Translations under genes and position numbers: made by a program
Source: Sphagnum compactum
Taxonomy: Eukaryota > Bryophyta > Sphagnopsida > Sphagnales
Direction: 5' to 3'
Length of the DNA: 64,000 bases
Assembly: GCA_965153455.1 (NCBI GenBank)
Contig: OZ234500.1
Span: 1,364,001-1,428,000 of the forward strand
The notes under the pieces: generated by a model
The model's input: the letters and a program-made list of their open reading frames with translations, nothing else
The model's database searches: none
What the model was told of the DNA's origin: nothing
Shown: in pieces, positions 36,301 through 48,594 of the stretch
Position numbering within the stretch: the first letter of the stretch is position 1
Layout of the letters: each line of letters starts with the position of its first letter

Positions 36301-38581
36301 AACCAACACTACCAAGTAACATAGCCATTGATATCAACACAACAATGGGTATAATTCAGAGGAACAAAGTTGTTGCATTGCCAGTACATCATGTGAAAGA
36401 AAGGTAAAGAGGTGAAAAGCTCTTCTAAGTTGTGAGCAAGAATGGCAATGGCACATGAGACAAGCTAGGTGGCATCCCTATGTCATTGTTCAAAGCCCTA
36501 GAGTTTGGTGAAACAAAAATTAATTTTTTTCCCAAGCCTACAAGTCAAAAGGTAGTAAATTTTTGATCCACGCCACACCATCCCTATTTCAGGGACATCC
36601 CAGTTTCAAATTTCAAGCACATCCAGGTCTGGTTCAGGTTTGACAAGATAAATTTAAGAACTTATGCATATAAAATACTGTTGGGTGGTTCTCTACTTTT
36701 ATGAAGAATCTCTGGTTCCAATTCTAAAAAATAAATTAGATTAGTTCTAGTTTCAGTTCTACACAAATGAAACCAGGATTCTGTTTCTTCAAAACAATAG
36801 ACTTTGGTTTTACTATACCCTCTCAAACTTTATTTATAAACACACAGTAGATTCAAAAAATGTACAAAAGGAATTAAAAAAAAGAAAAGGGGGAATATAC
36901 AGTATGTCAAGTTAGTTCAAACTAGATTTCAAAATCTCTCCATGTCAACAACTGATCGCCTGTAACAGGTCGGCCATGGTGATGAGGGGTGTGTCCTAAA
37001 GGGGTGGAAGTCGAGAAGTAGCTAGGCCTACCATTAGCGCCCGACTTAAGATGGAGGATACCTGCATCATTTGGAATGTAATTAAAAAAATTTGACGAAG
37101 AAAAGTAACCTGACCCTGAAAATCAGATCCAGTTTTGATCCAGTTCCAGTTAACTTGGATTGGAATCAGTGGTTAATTGCCAATTAGCCCTTGATTCTAT
37201 TTTTTTATATATATATTTTTTCCTCAAAAATCATGATTTCGGTTCCACATGTAAATGTGGAATTGTTAAAGTAATAAGGTTCCAAAATTGGTTCCAAAAA
37301 TAAGACCATCTTCCCATTCAGAGTTTACTAACCAAGAACAATATAGGTCTAACCTTCCAAACTGGGTAACTGCCCCCACACTTGTATAAAGGTGCTTGGC
37401 CACAGTCAACCAACACCCACCATTGCCCTGTGAAGGATGAATGGTAAATCGTCAGGAAACAGTTTTCTGTTGGGTTCCAGTTCCCTAGCTAACCAAGGTG
37501 GTTAGCTCAGTTGCTTTTTTTTCTACCTACCTATTAACAACCCACAAGCAAGTTGTCAGTAGGTAGGTAGTAAAAACAGCCTTTACCTATGTATAAACCA
37601 TCTATTTACCTAGCAGTTACCTATTTCTTACCTATCATTCTATGTATGAGACCTATTTTCCTACAGCAGTGGTTACCAAGGAGAAACCAAATACTAACTC
37701 ATTTGAGGTTCATCCACAACTGAGTAATATTGGGCATCCAGTGGATGTTTGGCTGGTGGGTACTGGTTCACTGTAGCATACTATAGGGACCCTGTGAGCT
37801 CTGATGTAAAGCAAACCCCCTAACTTCTGATGTTTAGCTCTCAGAGGAAATAAGTCAAATTTTTCATTGAGAGTCAGCCTGATGATAGTGATTTGCACTA
37901 AATTGTTTTTCACGTCTTTTTATTTATTGACAGGTGCTTTAGACCCCAAAAGATTAAACTAGACCAAATTTCCTGTGCAAGTTTTGTTTCACTAAATTGG
38001 GGGCAACTTCATGTTTAGGAATTATTGAATATCAAAAATAAAATCCAGACTCATGCCTTGAGCTTTGGAATCCCATCAAGTGCTGCATGTATTAGGCCTG
38101 TGTATCTATGAAATGTTGGAATCTCCGTCAGCTTGAGCTTGCTTATTTTTAAACATGGTCATTTCCACATGAAAATGTCATGTCAAATGATTATAGCTAA
38201 GCATAATTCTAAACAAGATTCTTGAAGTTTTATTGGGAACGTCAATCCCTTCAAATTGACCTATGGATCATACATAAGAAATCCAAGATTCTTCAAGGAC
38301 TAGAGTTGTAGCTGCCTTGAATAGTTAAAGATCTGGAAATCGGTGTTTTTTTTCAATTTTGTGATTTTGCCAAGGTGTTGATCATCCCTTAAACTGTACT
38401 TGAAACACGCATGGAACTATGTATATTTTTAACATTTTTATGAAATTTGGCAATGTTTTTTTTCAAAAATCATTGAATTTTGAGACAAAAAAAAAAGTTC
38501 AAAATTTTTGAAACAGTGCAAAATTTCGCACAAAACATGGGCTGATGAAATAATATGAGACCAATTTTCTTCCAGCTTTTA
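33386..38581. other. Spacer between the inverted thaumatin-locus arms
   Basis: No gene recognised. It contains members of a dispersed repeat with AAGTAGGTGGACTGGC-ATCATC (33735 and 35608; relatives near 31333 and 50580). There are no termini, LTRs or transposase motifs that I can place. Confidence 0.45.
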
Positions 38582-40190
38582 GTCAGCGGTCTTGAAAGGT
38601 TAATTGACAGCACACTCCATGGAAACAAATAAATTTCCATTGAAATTTATTCAACACTCATTCTAGGGGGGTATAGTTTCCGACAGAGGATTGCACAAGT
38701 ACTTACTACTTACCATATTATCTTTCAAAATTTGAACCCCAAATCTCATATGCACCAATTGAGTTCATTAAAGAGGAGAGATAACTACTTTCTCAAAATA
38801 TCAACATTGGAGTTTACATTTTAAATTATAGCAGAATGATGATAAGTTACATGACCTTTTGTACAAGTTCACATAGGAACACTGGATATCCTAGTTGTTG
38901 TACAAATGTGTATAACTTAATTATCACTGAACCTGAAAAGGTACTCTGGATAAATTGGATGAGTTGGATTTTGCAAATAAAAGCTTCACCCAACTTCACA
39001 TCATTCTAATACCATGGAGTTCATTCAAAGCACGTGCATTTGTGACACCTTTGATTTTACCCCGCCTGGGTACACTTTACAACAAAGTTTTCCACTAAAA
39101 AAAGTGTGCGTTGCAACACTTAGGCTATAAGTTATGCTCCGCCTATTCCAGATTTGAGTCACACCGATATCGCTTAACTGACCTAGAAATTTATAAGAGA
39201 TGAAGTCATGTTAGAGACAGCGTTGCATGGATGACAGGTTTACAACAATGACACTATGCTGACGCTTGAGATCACACCATTGTAGTAGTTTCAACTTGCT
39301 CCTCCCAATCGGATCATCTACCTATTGGTGTTTTGTTTTTGACGAATTTTTGCACGGTGGTGACATGAAAAAGTGCAGTGGGACCTCATACAAAAGTTTG
39401 CTCGGGAAGAAATGGCCTCAGGTCGCCATATTTCGAGGGGAAAAATCTGAATTTGCCATATTTAGACTATAAGTTCCAGCAGGTCGCCAAACCAAGGCAG
39501 GAGTCTTAAGTTTTTTCTACTCACATGTAGCCAAATCTGGGTAAGTCTTGTCTTCTTGTGTATGATTGCTAAAGCACCTACCTCACAAAATTGAAAAAAA
39601 ACCCTGCTGGTACTGGAGCACTTTTCTTTTTTTTAATTCATAAAACTACTCATTTCCTTAGTAAGCTCTTGTGGTAGTTCTACAAAGACTGTATTAATGG
39701 CAGCCTTTCCCCGCACAGACAGGGCTCGGATTTTCCATTGAAAGTTCTCTCTAAATATTTGGCAATTTGTAAATTAAAAATAATTCCAAGTAGAAGCCGT
39801 AAATTTTCCAACTTGTGTGCAAACATTGCGGATACCTAAGCGGAAGAAACTTCATAACTTGTGATACCGATAGTCCAGAAATGTCATTGATGCGTGCAAA
39901 AGGAACTGCAGCATGCAGCAACTGGTATAGAAAGTCATGAGTGTATGTATGCAGCAGAGACATAAGTTGCCTGAAACACACTTCGCAGACTATATGGCTG
40001 AACTTCAAGAAAGGCATGTAGGGGCCGCGCGTCCATCCAGAAGTCTTCGATCCAGTTGAGCTTCATGTACTTCACCTTGTTTCTCACGGAATTGCTCCGG
40101 ATGATGTCGTTCTGATCAAAAAGCTTTGTGTTGGTATTAGCGGCTGCTGCATATAGCTGCTAATGCACCCAGCAAGTCCCATTCAACGTC
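38582..40190. repeat. Inverted copy of the thaumatin-gene upstream region
   Basis: Reverse complement of 30745-33385, about 1 kb shorter because of internal gaps. On the minus strand 40017-39751 stays open for 88 codons, but the frame is a chance product of the decayed transposase-like stretch. Confidence 0.8.
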
Positions 40191-40208
40191 ATTGAAGCTG
40201 CTGTCTAA

Positions 40209-41008
40209 CAGTTGCTAACTAGCTACCCGCCTGGTCCAGCACTAAGCTAAACTACAATTCCATAAATTGAAACGTCAGGGACTAGGGGATAACAAACTAT
40301 TGCTTAACATATTAAGCTACTGCTTGATTTTAAAACAAACTTATCTGTCAGATCAATTGTGAAACCACATGATGGGTGATCCGAGAGTCTAGGTTTGCAG
40401 ATTGATCGATGAACCATGAGGTGATCTATGTTCATTCCGAGCATCTGTTATGAAGTGAGTATGAAGTGGTTTTCTGCCCATAAAAATATTGGGACTGAAT
40501 ACTTGAGATGAGGTATTTCCTGTGGTATGAAAACGGTATGTGATGTCTAGTTCCTTTGGGATGAATAACGTATTACGTATATGAGGTAGTTCCTTTGGAC
40601 GAATACCTTACATGAAGTAGTTCCTTTGGGATAAATACCATATATGAGGTAGTTCCTTTGGGATTAATACTATATATGTGGTAGTTCCTTTGGGAATGTA
40701 TACTGTATATGAGGTATTTCCTTTGGGGATGAATACCATATTTGAGGTAGTTCGATTCTTTTGGGATAAATACCTTAGATGAGATAGTTCCTTTGGTGAT
40801 GAATACCGTAGATGAGGTCGTTCCTGAAGCCAATGCATGATCTACCTGTGGACTAATTGACTTCTCATCAAATAACTTTGATGCAAGGTAGTGCACCAAG
40901 TGGTTTCAATTTGGATAGTTTTGACAGGGAATTCCTTCTGGGGAGGCCAAGGTGCTAAACAAATTACAAAACATGCTTAACGAGTACTAATTAGTATAGT
41001 ATATATTT
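40209..41008 (+). pseudogene. Remnant of an inverted thaumatin-like gene copy
   Basis: After the inverted upstream region ending near 40190, the order on the plus strand is as follows. A piece of thaumatin intron 2 lies at 40209-40428, which matches 28763-28954 in the same direction and so is flipped relative to the rest of this copy. Then come the last codons of exon 3 at 40460-40483 (Y-E-V-V-F-C-P-stop), followed by the 3' flank to 41008. Exon 1, intron 1, exon 2 and nearly all of exon 3 are missing. The whole 38.58-41.01 kb block is therefore a deleted and partly re-inverted duplicate of the gene at 28323. Confidence 0.75.
40555..40830 (-). repeat. About 32-bp tandem repeat, eight units
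   Basis: Units of the form GAGGTAGTTCCTTTGGGATG followed by AATACCATAT repeat about eight times. Fewer units exist in the parental flank at 28190-28310, so the array expanded after the duplication. Confidence 0.75.
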
Positions 41009-41585
41009 AGTCACCTTGACATCCTTGACGTCCATGCAAGAGTGGACGGAATTTCATGTATGCTTCTTTCTGTGGATGTCATATATGCAAGAAAGTAAGA
41101 AACTTGTGCTACTAAACAATGAGTTGTTTTTCGTTCTTGAGGGGAGTCACTTACTTTTTCACAACAATGACATTGATCAGTTCAAAACAAGGTATTTGTT
41201 TTACTTTCGTCCAGGTAAAATTTTACAAACATTTAGAAATTAAATTAGGCTCTCTAAAAGAAATCTTTAAAACATTTATAAAGTAAACAAGTACTTTAAA
41301 AAAATTAGCTAAAAGATGTTCATTTCATTTATATAAGTAACTAAATATTTGTTAATGGCCAAAACTACCATACTTAATTATAAGCAAACAAAGGTAAATA
41401 GTAACATTTATATCCCATTTTTAATTTGGTAGCAAAATAATGCCATCCAAACTAGTCTAAGCACAAACTTGTATATTCAGATTCTCAAACACAACCCATA
41501 TCCCAGGCCAAGCATATGCTTGTCAAGTGCAGTATTTTAGTCCTAATAGTTGTCTCAACGTTAACACCTGCTAAAGGGACTCGAC

Positions 41586-41594
41586 AAGTATTCT
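41586..41594. repeat. Target-site duplication, left (AAGTATTCT)
   Basis: Nine bases directly before the left terminus of the element at 41595. An identical copy directly follows the right terminus at 50418-50426. Confidence 0.85.
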
Positions 41595-41689
41595 GGCTTG
41601 AGTGAATTAGCAGCCACCAATGCACCAGTTGAGGATGAGCCCGTTCAACCCGTTTTGGGGATGAACCAAAACCACATCCAGACTGCCCG

Positions 41690-41981
41690 CATATATATAT
41701 TTTTTTCACCTCTTCTCTACCCCAAAATTTTCCCTCCTACCTACGGCATACCTCCTCCCTCCTACCTACCATCTACCTCCCCCCTCTTGCCTTCCCCCCT
41801 CCTGCCTACCACCTACCTCCCCCCCTCTTACCTACCACCTACCAACCCCTCCCCCTCACTCCATCGCCAGAGCTCCAGAGACGTTGAGCGGGAGCGAGCT
41901 TGGAGTAGGGGAGCCTGGAGCGGGAGCGAGAGCTTGGAGCAGGGGAGCCTAGAGCCGGAGCGGGACCCACGCGAGACCCAG
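41690..41981 (+). promoter_or_regulatory. Putative promoter and non-coding leader exon of the element's gene
   Basis: A TATATATATTTTTTTCACC stretch at 41691 is followed by C/T-rich DNA with repeated CCTACCTACC and a GAGCGGGAGCGAG stretch. It ends in ACCCAG|GTAAGC, a strong splice donor at 41981/41982. The next usable acceptor (TTTGGTTTAG) ends at 43950, 15 bases before the likely start codon. Promoter and transcription start are inferred. Confidence 0.45.
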
Positions 41982-42049
41982 GTAAGCATCTTCCTTTTGT
42001 TTGTTTGTTTGTTTGTTTGTGGAGCTGCGCTGCACAAGATACGCAACGC

Positions 42050-43700
42050 AGCTCCACAACGCAGCTCCTTGTGTTGCAGGAAAAAAAAAAAAGAAGAAGG
42101 CGATGGCAGCGTTGCTGCCGTCGCCTTCTTCTTCTTTGTGTTGCAAGAAAAAACAAAAAGAAGAAGGCGATGGCAGCAATGCTGACATCGCCTTCTTCTT
42201 TTTTGTGCAGCGCAAGAAAAAGAGGAAGAAGAAGGCGACGGCAGCTGCCGTCGCCTTCTTCTTCTTCTTCGTGTTGCAAAATAAAAAAAGGAAGAAGAAG
42301 GCGACGGCAGCTGCCGTAGCCTTCTTCTTTCTGCTGTGGAGCTGCGCTGCAGCGCAGCGTAGCTCCACGAAGAAGGCGACGACAGCTGCCGTCGCCTTCT
42401 TCTTCCTGCTGTGGAGCTGCGCTGCAGCGCAGCGTAGCTCCACGAAGAAGGCGACGGCAGCTACCGTCGCCTTCTTCTTCTTCGTGTTGCAAAATAAAAA
42501 AGGAAGAAGAAGGCGACCGTCGCCTTCTTCTTCTTCGTGTTGCAAAATAAAAAAGGAAGAAGAAGGCGACGGCAGCTGCCGTTGCCTTCTTCTTCCTGCT
42601 GTGGAGCTGCGCTGCAGCGCAGCGTAGCTCCACGAAGAAGGCGACGGTAGCTGTCGTCGCCTTCTTCTTCTTCGTGTTGCAAAAAAAAAAGAAGAAGAAG
42701 GCGACGGCAGCTGCCGTCGCCTTCTTCTTCCTGCTGTGGAGCTGCGCTGCACCGCAGCATAGCTCCACGAAGAAGGCGACGGCAGCTGCCGTCGCCTTCT
42801 TCTTCGTGTTGCAAAATAAAGAAGAAGAAGAAGGCGACGGCAGCTGCCGTCGCCTTCTTCTTCCTACTGTGGAGCTGCGCTGCAGCGCAGCGTAGCTCCA
42901 CGAACAAGGCGACGGCACCGTCGCCTTCTTCTTCTTCGTGTTGCAAAAAAAAAAAAAAAAAAGGCGACGGTGACTGCCGTCGCCTTCTTTTTCCTGCTGT
43001 GGAGCTGCACTGCAGCGCAGCGTAGCTCCATGAAGAAGGCGACGGCAGCTGCCGTCGCCTTCTTCTTCTTCGTGTTACAAAAAAAAAAAAAAGGCGACGG
43101 CAGCTGCTGTCGCCTTCTTCTTCCTGCTGTGGAGCTGCGTAGCTCCACGAAGAAGGCGACGGCCTTCTTCTTCTTCGTGTTGCCAAAAAAAAAAAAAAAG
43201 GGGACGGCAGCTGCCGCGCCTTCTTCTTCTTCGTGTTGTAAAAAAAAAGGAAGAAGAAGGCGACGGCAGCTGCCGTCGCCTTCTTCTTCCTAGTGTGGAG
43301 CTACGCAGCTCCACGAAGAAGGCAACGGCAGTTGCCGTCGCCTTCTTCTGTCTGCTGCGGAGCCGCGTTGTAGCGCAGCTCCACGAAGAAGGCGACGGCA
43401 GCTGTCGTCACCTTCTCCCTACTGCGGAGCTGCGCTGCAGCGCAGCTCCACAAAGAAGGCGCATTGGTTTTTTTTGGTGCTGCGCTGCAGCGCAGCTCCA
43501 CAAAGAAGGTGCATTGGTTTTTTTTGGTGCTGCGCTGCGCTGCAGCATTGCAGCGCAGTGAAGAAGGTGACAGCAGCCACGCTGCCGTTGCCTTTTTTTT
43601 TTTTTTCTTGCTGCTGTGCTACAGACGAAGGCAACGGCATCTGCCGTCACCTTCCTCTTTTGGTTTTGCTGCGCTGCAGCGCAGCAAAAGAAGGCGCCTT
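42050..43700. repeat. Array of GC-rich palindromes (hairpin array)
   Basis: Two kinds of perfect or near-perfect palindrome alternate. Type A centres on GGCGACGGCAGCTGCCGTCG flanked by GAAGAA / TTCTTC and is about 34 bp. Type B centres on GAGCTGCGCTGCAGCGCAGC and is about 33 bp. They are separated by short A-rich spacers such as CGTGTTGCAAAATAAAAAAG. I count roughly eighteen type A units. Each type can fold on itself, and neighbouring units can pair with each other. Because stop triplets are rare in this composition, long open frames exist on both strands (one of 359 codons), but these are low-complexity products, not genes. The array lies in the first intron of the element's gene. Confidence 0.9.
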
Positions 43701-44025
43701 CTTCTTGTAGTTTTTCAACGTAGGAGAATTTATATTGAAGAAGAAGATGACGATAGCTGCCGGCACCTTCTTCGATGGCTTTGCTATAAGGAAGTGGCGT
43801 CCACCGCCTTTCTTTTATGGTTTTGCTGCGAAGAAGGTGACGACAGCAATGTCGTCACCTTCCTCTATGGTGGCAATTGTTTTTTTTTTTCTTTATTGTT
43901 GCGTATGCTTTAGTTCATTAGAATTAACAAACTGGTGGTTTTTGGTTTAGGGTTGGAGGTTGTAATGGGTAGGGGAAGAAGATTAAGGAAGAGCGGTGGT
44001 GGTGAGTTGGAAGGCAAGAGGCAAG

Positions 44026-44390
44026 ATTATGCTGCAGCAGATGAGGCAAGTCTTTTGCCAAATGTTGCTGTTTCAAATGAGCCGATTCTTCTTTCATATG
44101 TTGCTGGAGGAGATGAGGCAAGTGCTGAGCCACTTGTTGCTGCATTAGATGCGGCAATTCTTCAGCACAATGTTGCTGCATCAAATGTGGAAGTTATGCA
44201 GCAAAATGTTGCTGCATCAAATGCGGGAGGTGCCGAGCAAAATGTTGCTGCATCAAATGCAGCAACTGCCCAACAAAATGTCGCTACATTAAATGAAGCA
44301 ATTGATGACCGAAGTGTTGCTGCATCAGATGTAGCAATTGTTGATGGAAGTGTTGTTGCATCAGATCAGGAAATTGGTGAGAAAAATTGT
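44026..44390 (+). repeat. 36-bp coding minisatellite (12-residue repeats)
   Basis: About ten tandem units of 36 bp, each encoding a form of NVAASN-x6 (for example NVAVSNEPILLS, LVAALDAAILQH, NVAASNAATAQQ, SVAASDVAIVDG). All are multiples of three, so the frame is kept. The last unit contains the exon's splice donor at 44376/44377. Confidence 0.85.
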
Positions 44391-44459
44391 GTTCTATCAA
44401 AATTAAAACACAAGGATAGCATTAGTATAGATTGTTTTAGAATTTGTGGACATTAGAAG

Positions 44460-44690
44460 ATAGGACATTAGATTAATTACAGATTAATAACATTGTACAA
44501 ATTTTCTTGAAGTTTAATTATCTCCGCACCTTCCATCATTTGTTGGAAGGTGCGAAAAATTTTTTGTCAAAATTTTTTTACTGCAATACCTTAAAATAGT
44601 TCATGTTTATAGGAGTAGTATGTGATTTTGTGATTTGATGTTTTGCAATACCTGCATTCTGTTTTTTGAACTTTCATTTTTTGGGTTTAG
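44460..44690. other. Intron of the element's gene
   Basis: AT-rich intron ending in the acceptor TTTTGGGTTTAG at 44690. At 44643 it carries TGCAATACCTGCAT, a motif that recurs throughout the tandem repeats of the element. Confidence 0.5.
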
Positions 44691-45613
44691 GTTTGGAACT
44701 GGAAACTGAGCAAGCTTCTCAACCACTTGCACTTGTTTGTCCAGCTAATTTGGCTCGGAAGGATAAGGAATTGACAAAGGTTGGGTCCAAATGGAAGTGC
44801 AGAGTCGGCAATTGCACTGTGGCATATTGTGCAAAATGGCTATTGACCAAGCATCTGAAGGAGGCGCATGGTTTGGTGGCAGAAAAGTCCAAACCTGGGA
44901 GGCCTTCAACTGCTACAGGAGGTCCTCGACATCAGGACCATGCCAAGATGAACGCGCTCGCATTTTGGGAAATGCGATGGTTGTTCAAAGGAGGAATGAC
45001 CAGAAAGTTGCTAGTTGTGCTCGTGCCAAAGTAGAGCGCGAGTGGAATCACCTGGTGGATGTTGCAAAACAGTGTCCACCACTGCCAAAACCTGCTTTGG
45101 TCAGATTAGCCCAAGAACAATTGTTGAAGGTTTTGGGCCTCAATGCTTGGGGCGTGGGTAGTGTGGCACCAGATGCAATTGTACGAATGGAGAAGGATGA
45201 AGACTTACAGGGGACGATCCGATCCACCCGTTATGCATATGCACGAGAATTAAAGACGGCATGGGATGTGAAGAACTGGGAGCGAGAGTCCAGTAAAACA
45301 TCTCGGAAAAAACAGCTGGGAGATGTTTTGGATTTTCATGAATCTAGAATGATTCATGGAAGGTAAGAAACAATAATAAGTAATGTTTATTGTTTTTTAT
45401 TGTATTTCATCCAAGGTGTGTTTAGGGTTAATTTTGTGATTTTTGGGTGTTTACAGGGTGCAGGACCAGACAAAGGCCCAGTTTGTTGCAAATGTAATTC
45501 AAGTAGAGATGCAACGCCGGCATTTGTACACTGCTCGTCATGCAGCAAAGGCTGCAAATGCAGCAGCTGCATACCGCGCTAAACACGGGATTGTAGATAG
45601 TGATATGTGTTAG

Positions 45614-46010
45614 GGTTTCACTTTATATAATTAATTAGGTTTTGTAACCCTTTCATTTTTTGGACTACCCAATTTTGAACTTCAATCCTTTGATATGTTA
45701 TAAACAACCAACACTTTTTTTTCAATAAGTTCTTTAGTAATTTTTCATGCACCCATTTTTGTACATCTTTTATCAATATAATAGTACCTTCTATTCACAC
45801 TTGTTGATGGGTATATGGTTAATCATATATGTCTTCTTTGTCATAATTTTTTTAGTACTGGAGATGTAAGAATCAAACCAAAGATCAAAATGAACATTAT
45901 GCAATACTTATATCTAATATAATACGACTCACATCACCTGAAAACTTTTAAAACATTCCACACATTTTAAACATATAATACCTACATCATTCTCTATTAT
46001 GAACTCCATT
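45614..46010. other. 3' side of the element's gene, AT-rich
   Basis: No gene. It presumably includes the 3' untranslated region. No clear poly(A) signal can be assigned with confidence. The segment from about 45620 to 46620 has no counterpart in the inverted copy. Confidence 0.4.
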
Positions 46011-46365
46011 TTCAAAAATGCAATACCCACATATAGGTCCACAATAGCCATATGCATTTTGCATTCGTTGTAATACTCGCATATAGGTCCCATAATAGCC
46101 ACTGGGTTTTATAAACATTCCTTGCAATACCCGCATATAGGTCCCAAAAATTGCAGATAGTCTTCATTTGTTGCAATACCCGCATATAGGTCCCAAAAAT
46201 TGCTGATAGTCTTCATTCCTTGCAATACCCGCATATAGGTCCCATAATAGCCACTGGGTTTTTTAAACATTCCTTGCAATACCCGCATATAGTTCCCATA
46301 TAACCCCTGGTTTTTTTTCCATCTCTTGCAATACTCGCATGTAGGTCCCATAATAGGTGCTGGTT
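46010..46365. repeat. 48-55 bp tandem repeat (GCAATACCCGCATATAGGTC)
   Basis: About seven units each contain TTGCAATACCCGCATATAGG followed by TCCCATAATAGCCACTGGG or TCCCAAAAATTGC-GATAGTC. The array is absent from the inverted copy. Confidence 0.8.
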
Positions 46366-48590
46366 TTTACATTCACTATGAAACTTACATTTTGTAATAA
46401 AAATTAATTTAGAATAATAATTAATTTTGGGTATATAAAAAGACATAATTTTGGTACCCAGGCCACTTTTGAAATGACATTACATGCGAATATTGCATTG
46501 AGGGTTTAGGGTCTTCACATATGGTTTCCTTCAATCACCTATGTATTATTTCAATATGATCTTGCATGTAGGTATTTTATCTAGGCCTTGGTCTTCATTC
46601 AAAGGCGCACCCAAACTACATATTGGGTATTTCAAAGCGACCTTACATGTGGGTATTACACTTAAGGTTGCCCTTTCATTGTAGGTTTTACCTTATTCAC
46701 CTATGGGTTATTTTCAAATAAACATGAATATGGCTATTGCATTTAGGGTTAAGGTTTCATATAATTTTGCAATATCCACACACATACTTACTTTCACCAT
46801 TTGTAAATTTAGCCATAATGTTTAATAATTAAATAAAATTTGTGACAAAACACAAAAGAAGGTATGTCTTTTACCATTTGTTAATCTCCAAGCTGATCTC
46901 TTTCAATTTCTTTAAAAATATGTATTGCATTTTTTTACATATAAAATTCCCCCTATAATGCACCGTAGATTTATTTTATTTACTATTAATTTGTAAAAAA
47001 ATTGTTAATTAATTTAGGGTTTCCCAAACTCTAAATTTGAATCATACTCCAATAGTATATACTTATAACAATTATATGGAAAAATGTGCTTTCTTTTTGA
47101 TAAATTCTTTTAGTTCAAATTTAAAATGTTATAACACAATAAGGATTAGACATTAAACTATCATAAATGCTTATTAGGCTTATGTTGCCTAGGCTAGTAT
47201 ATTACCTATATGACTAGTAGGTTTACTTAATACATTCAATCACCTTCAATATCTACATAGACCATCTAAGATATTAATTTAGAAAGCTTACATTAATGAA
47301 TAAATTACATAATAGGCCTATATTAAGTAGGTAGCCTATCAGGTAGTTAATTAGGTTACTTAACAAATAGCTATATTTGTAGGGATTAGGGTTTTAGGGT
47401 TTACCCAACCCTAACCTATGAAAACCCAACCCTAAACCCTAAAATATTATATGTATTGATTTGGATCAACAGTATAATTCCATAATATCATTATTTATAT
47501 ATTAGGTGTTATAAATAACAATATATTTGGACCAATATTTAAACCAATAATATACATCATAAAAAATAAAGTTTACATAAGGACTTGTGTTATATATCTA
47601 TAAAATATAAAATATTTTTGACCCACTATATGAATATTTTAACCAAGAAATTATTTACTATATATCAGAAAAGTATAAATTTCAATTTCAATTAAACATA
47701 GGATTAATATATGGGAGAGATCATTTTTATTATTATGTGAAACAGAAAAGAAGAAAGTAGAAAATTACGTGCTTTGAATTTTTTTTAAACATAATTTAAA
47801 ATCTTGTTAAATTAAAGACTTTATATTTATGTTTTTAGTATGAATATACAACTTTAAAAGGGGAAAAAAAATATGAACATCGTTGAAAAATATTTAAGCT
47901 TGAACTTTTTATTTTTTGATCTTGACAAACTTTGTATTGCATTTAGGGTTGGGTTTTCACATAAGGTTTGTTTTTTACCTTTGTGTGATAACTCCAACCT
48001 AATTTTCCCAATCTCTTTTAGGAAGATATAGAATGAAATTGTATTGTTTCACATATGTCTAAACCCTAAAACATTTCGGCCAATTTAATATAAAATATTT
48101 ATGATAATTAATGAATTATCAATAAAATTTGTCATATAATTAAATAATTAATAGACCATTATTTTAGATAATTTAAATGATTAATTATGAAGAATTAGAT
48201 AATCATTTATTTATTTAATATAATTAACTAATCATTTGGCTTAAATTTATTTACTTGAAAATAAAAAGTTGGATTTAATCAGATTAATTAATTTGATATT
48301 TGATTAACTAACTTTAGTATATTTTCGTTTTAATAAGTTATTGGAATCACAATTTAAGATAATTATTCCATGTTATAGATTGCAAGTTCAACTTTTTCAT
48401 GAAAATTTCTTACACTAAAATAAGTTTGATCACAATTGTCATTGTACTATTTGTTCCACAAACAATAGAACCTCTTTTAAAATTCATGAAAAAAAATAAG
48501 AATCATGGATTCCTAATCAACAACCCCAACCTCCATACACACCTTTGTTAGCATATGATTTTGAAATTAACTAATTATTTTAGAATGACC
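46366..48590. other. AT-rich interior of the Mutator-like element
   Basis: No gene. Its reverse complement is at about 52650-54930. It contains telomere-like ACCCTAAACCCTAAA at about 47390-47445 and CCTAGGC / AGGTAGC short motifs near 47190-47370. Confidence 0.6.
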
Positions 48591-48594
48591 CAAA

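Larger units (their letters stand above)
43965..45613 (+). pseudogene. Transposon-borne C2H2 zinc-finger protein gene, copy 1 (frameshifted)
   Basis: Coding exons are 43965-44376, 44691-45362 and 45457-45613, joined by GT-AG introns in phases 1 and 2. The start MGRGRRLRKSGGGELEGKRQ follows the acceptor at 43950. Then come about ten 12-residue repeats (type QQNVAASNAGGA), ending at the first donor. Exon 3 holds KWKCRVGNCTVAYCAKWLL..HLKEAH, a C-x4-C-x12-H-x4-H zinc finger. It is followed by an unrecognised domain with LLKVLGLNAWGVG, KDEDLQGTIR and LDFHESRMIHG. Exon 4 ends QRRHLYTARHAAKAANAAAA and a TAG. Exon 3 is 672 nt here but 670 nt in the inverted copy: an extra GC at about 44953-44956 shifts the frame just after HAKMNA. 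Removing it makes the phases fit, so the ancestral gene was intact. DNA or RNA binding is suggested by the finger only. Confidence 0.7.

Noticed and set aside
36901-41585. Search for the missing first laccase exon left of the transposon
   Set aside because: No sequence resembling a signal peptide plus the N-terminal cupredoxin stretch ending in HW was found; absence is by eye only.
41598-42185. A 195-codon frame at the left end of the element
   Set aside because: It crosses the terminus, the C/T-rich leader, a strong splice donor at 41982 and the palindrome array, with Pro-rich low-complexity translation; no family resemblance.
41839-42918. A 359-codon open frame on the minus strand
   Set aside because: It lies in the palindrome array and its Arg/Lys/Ala/Phe/Ser repeats are a by-product of stop-poor repeats; other frames on both strands are equally open.
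46010-46365. CRISPR-like regular repeats
   Set aside because: Units are contiguous and imperfect, without unique spacers, in plant nuclear DNA; an ordinary minisatellite.
47380-47445. Telomere-like CCCTAAA motifs as a former chromosome end
   Set aside because: Only a few degenerate copies, inside a transposon and mirrored in its inverted copy; part of the element's sequence.
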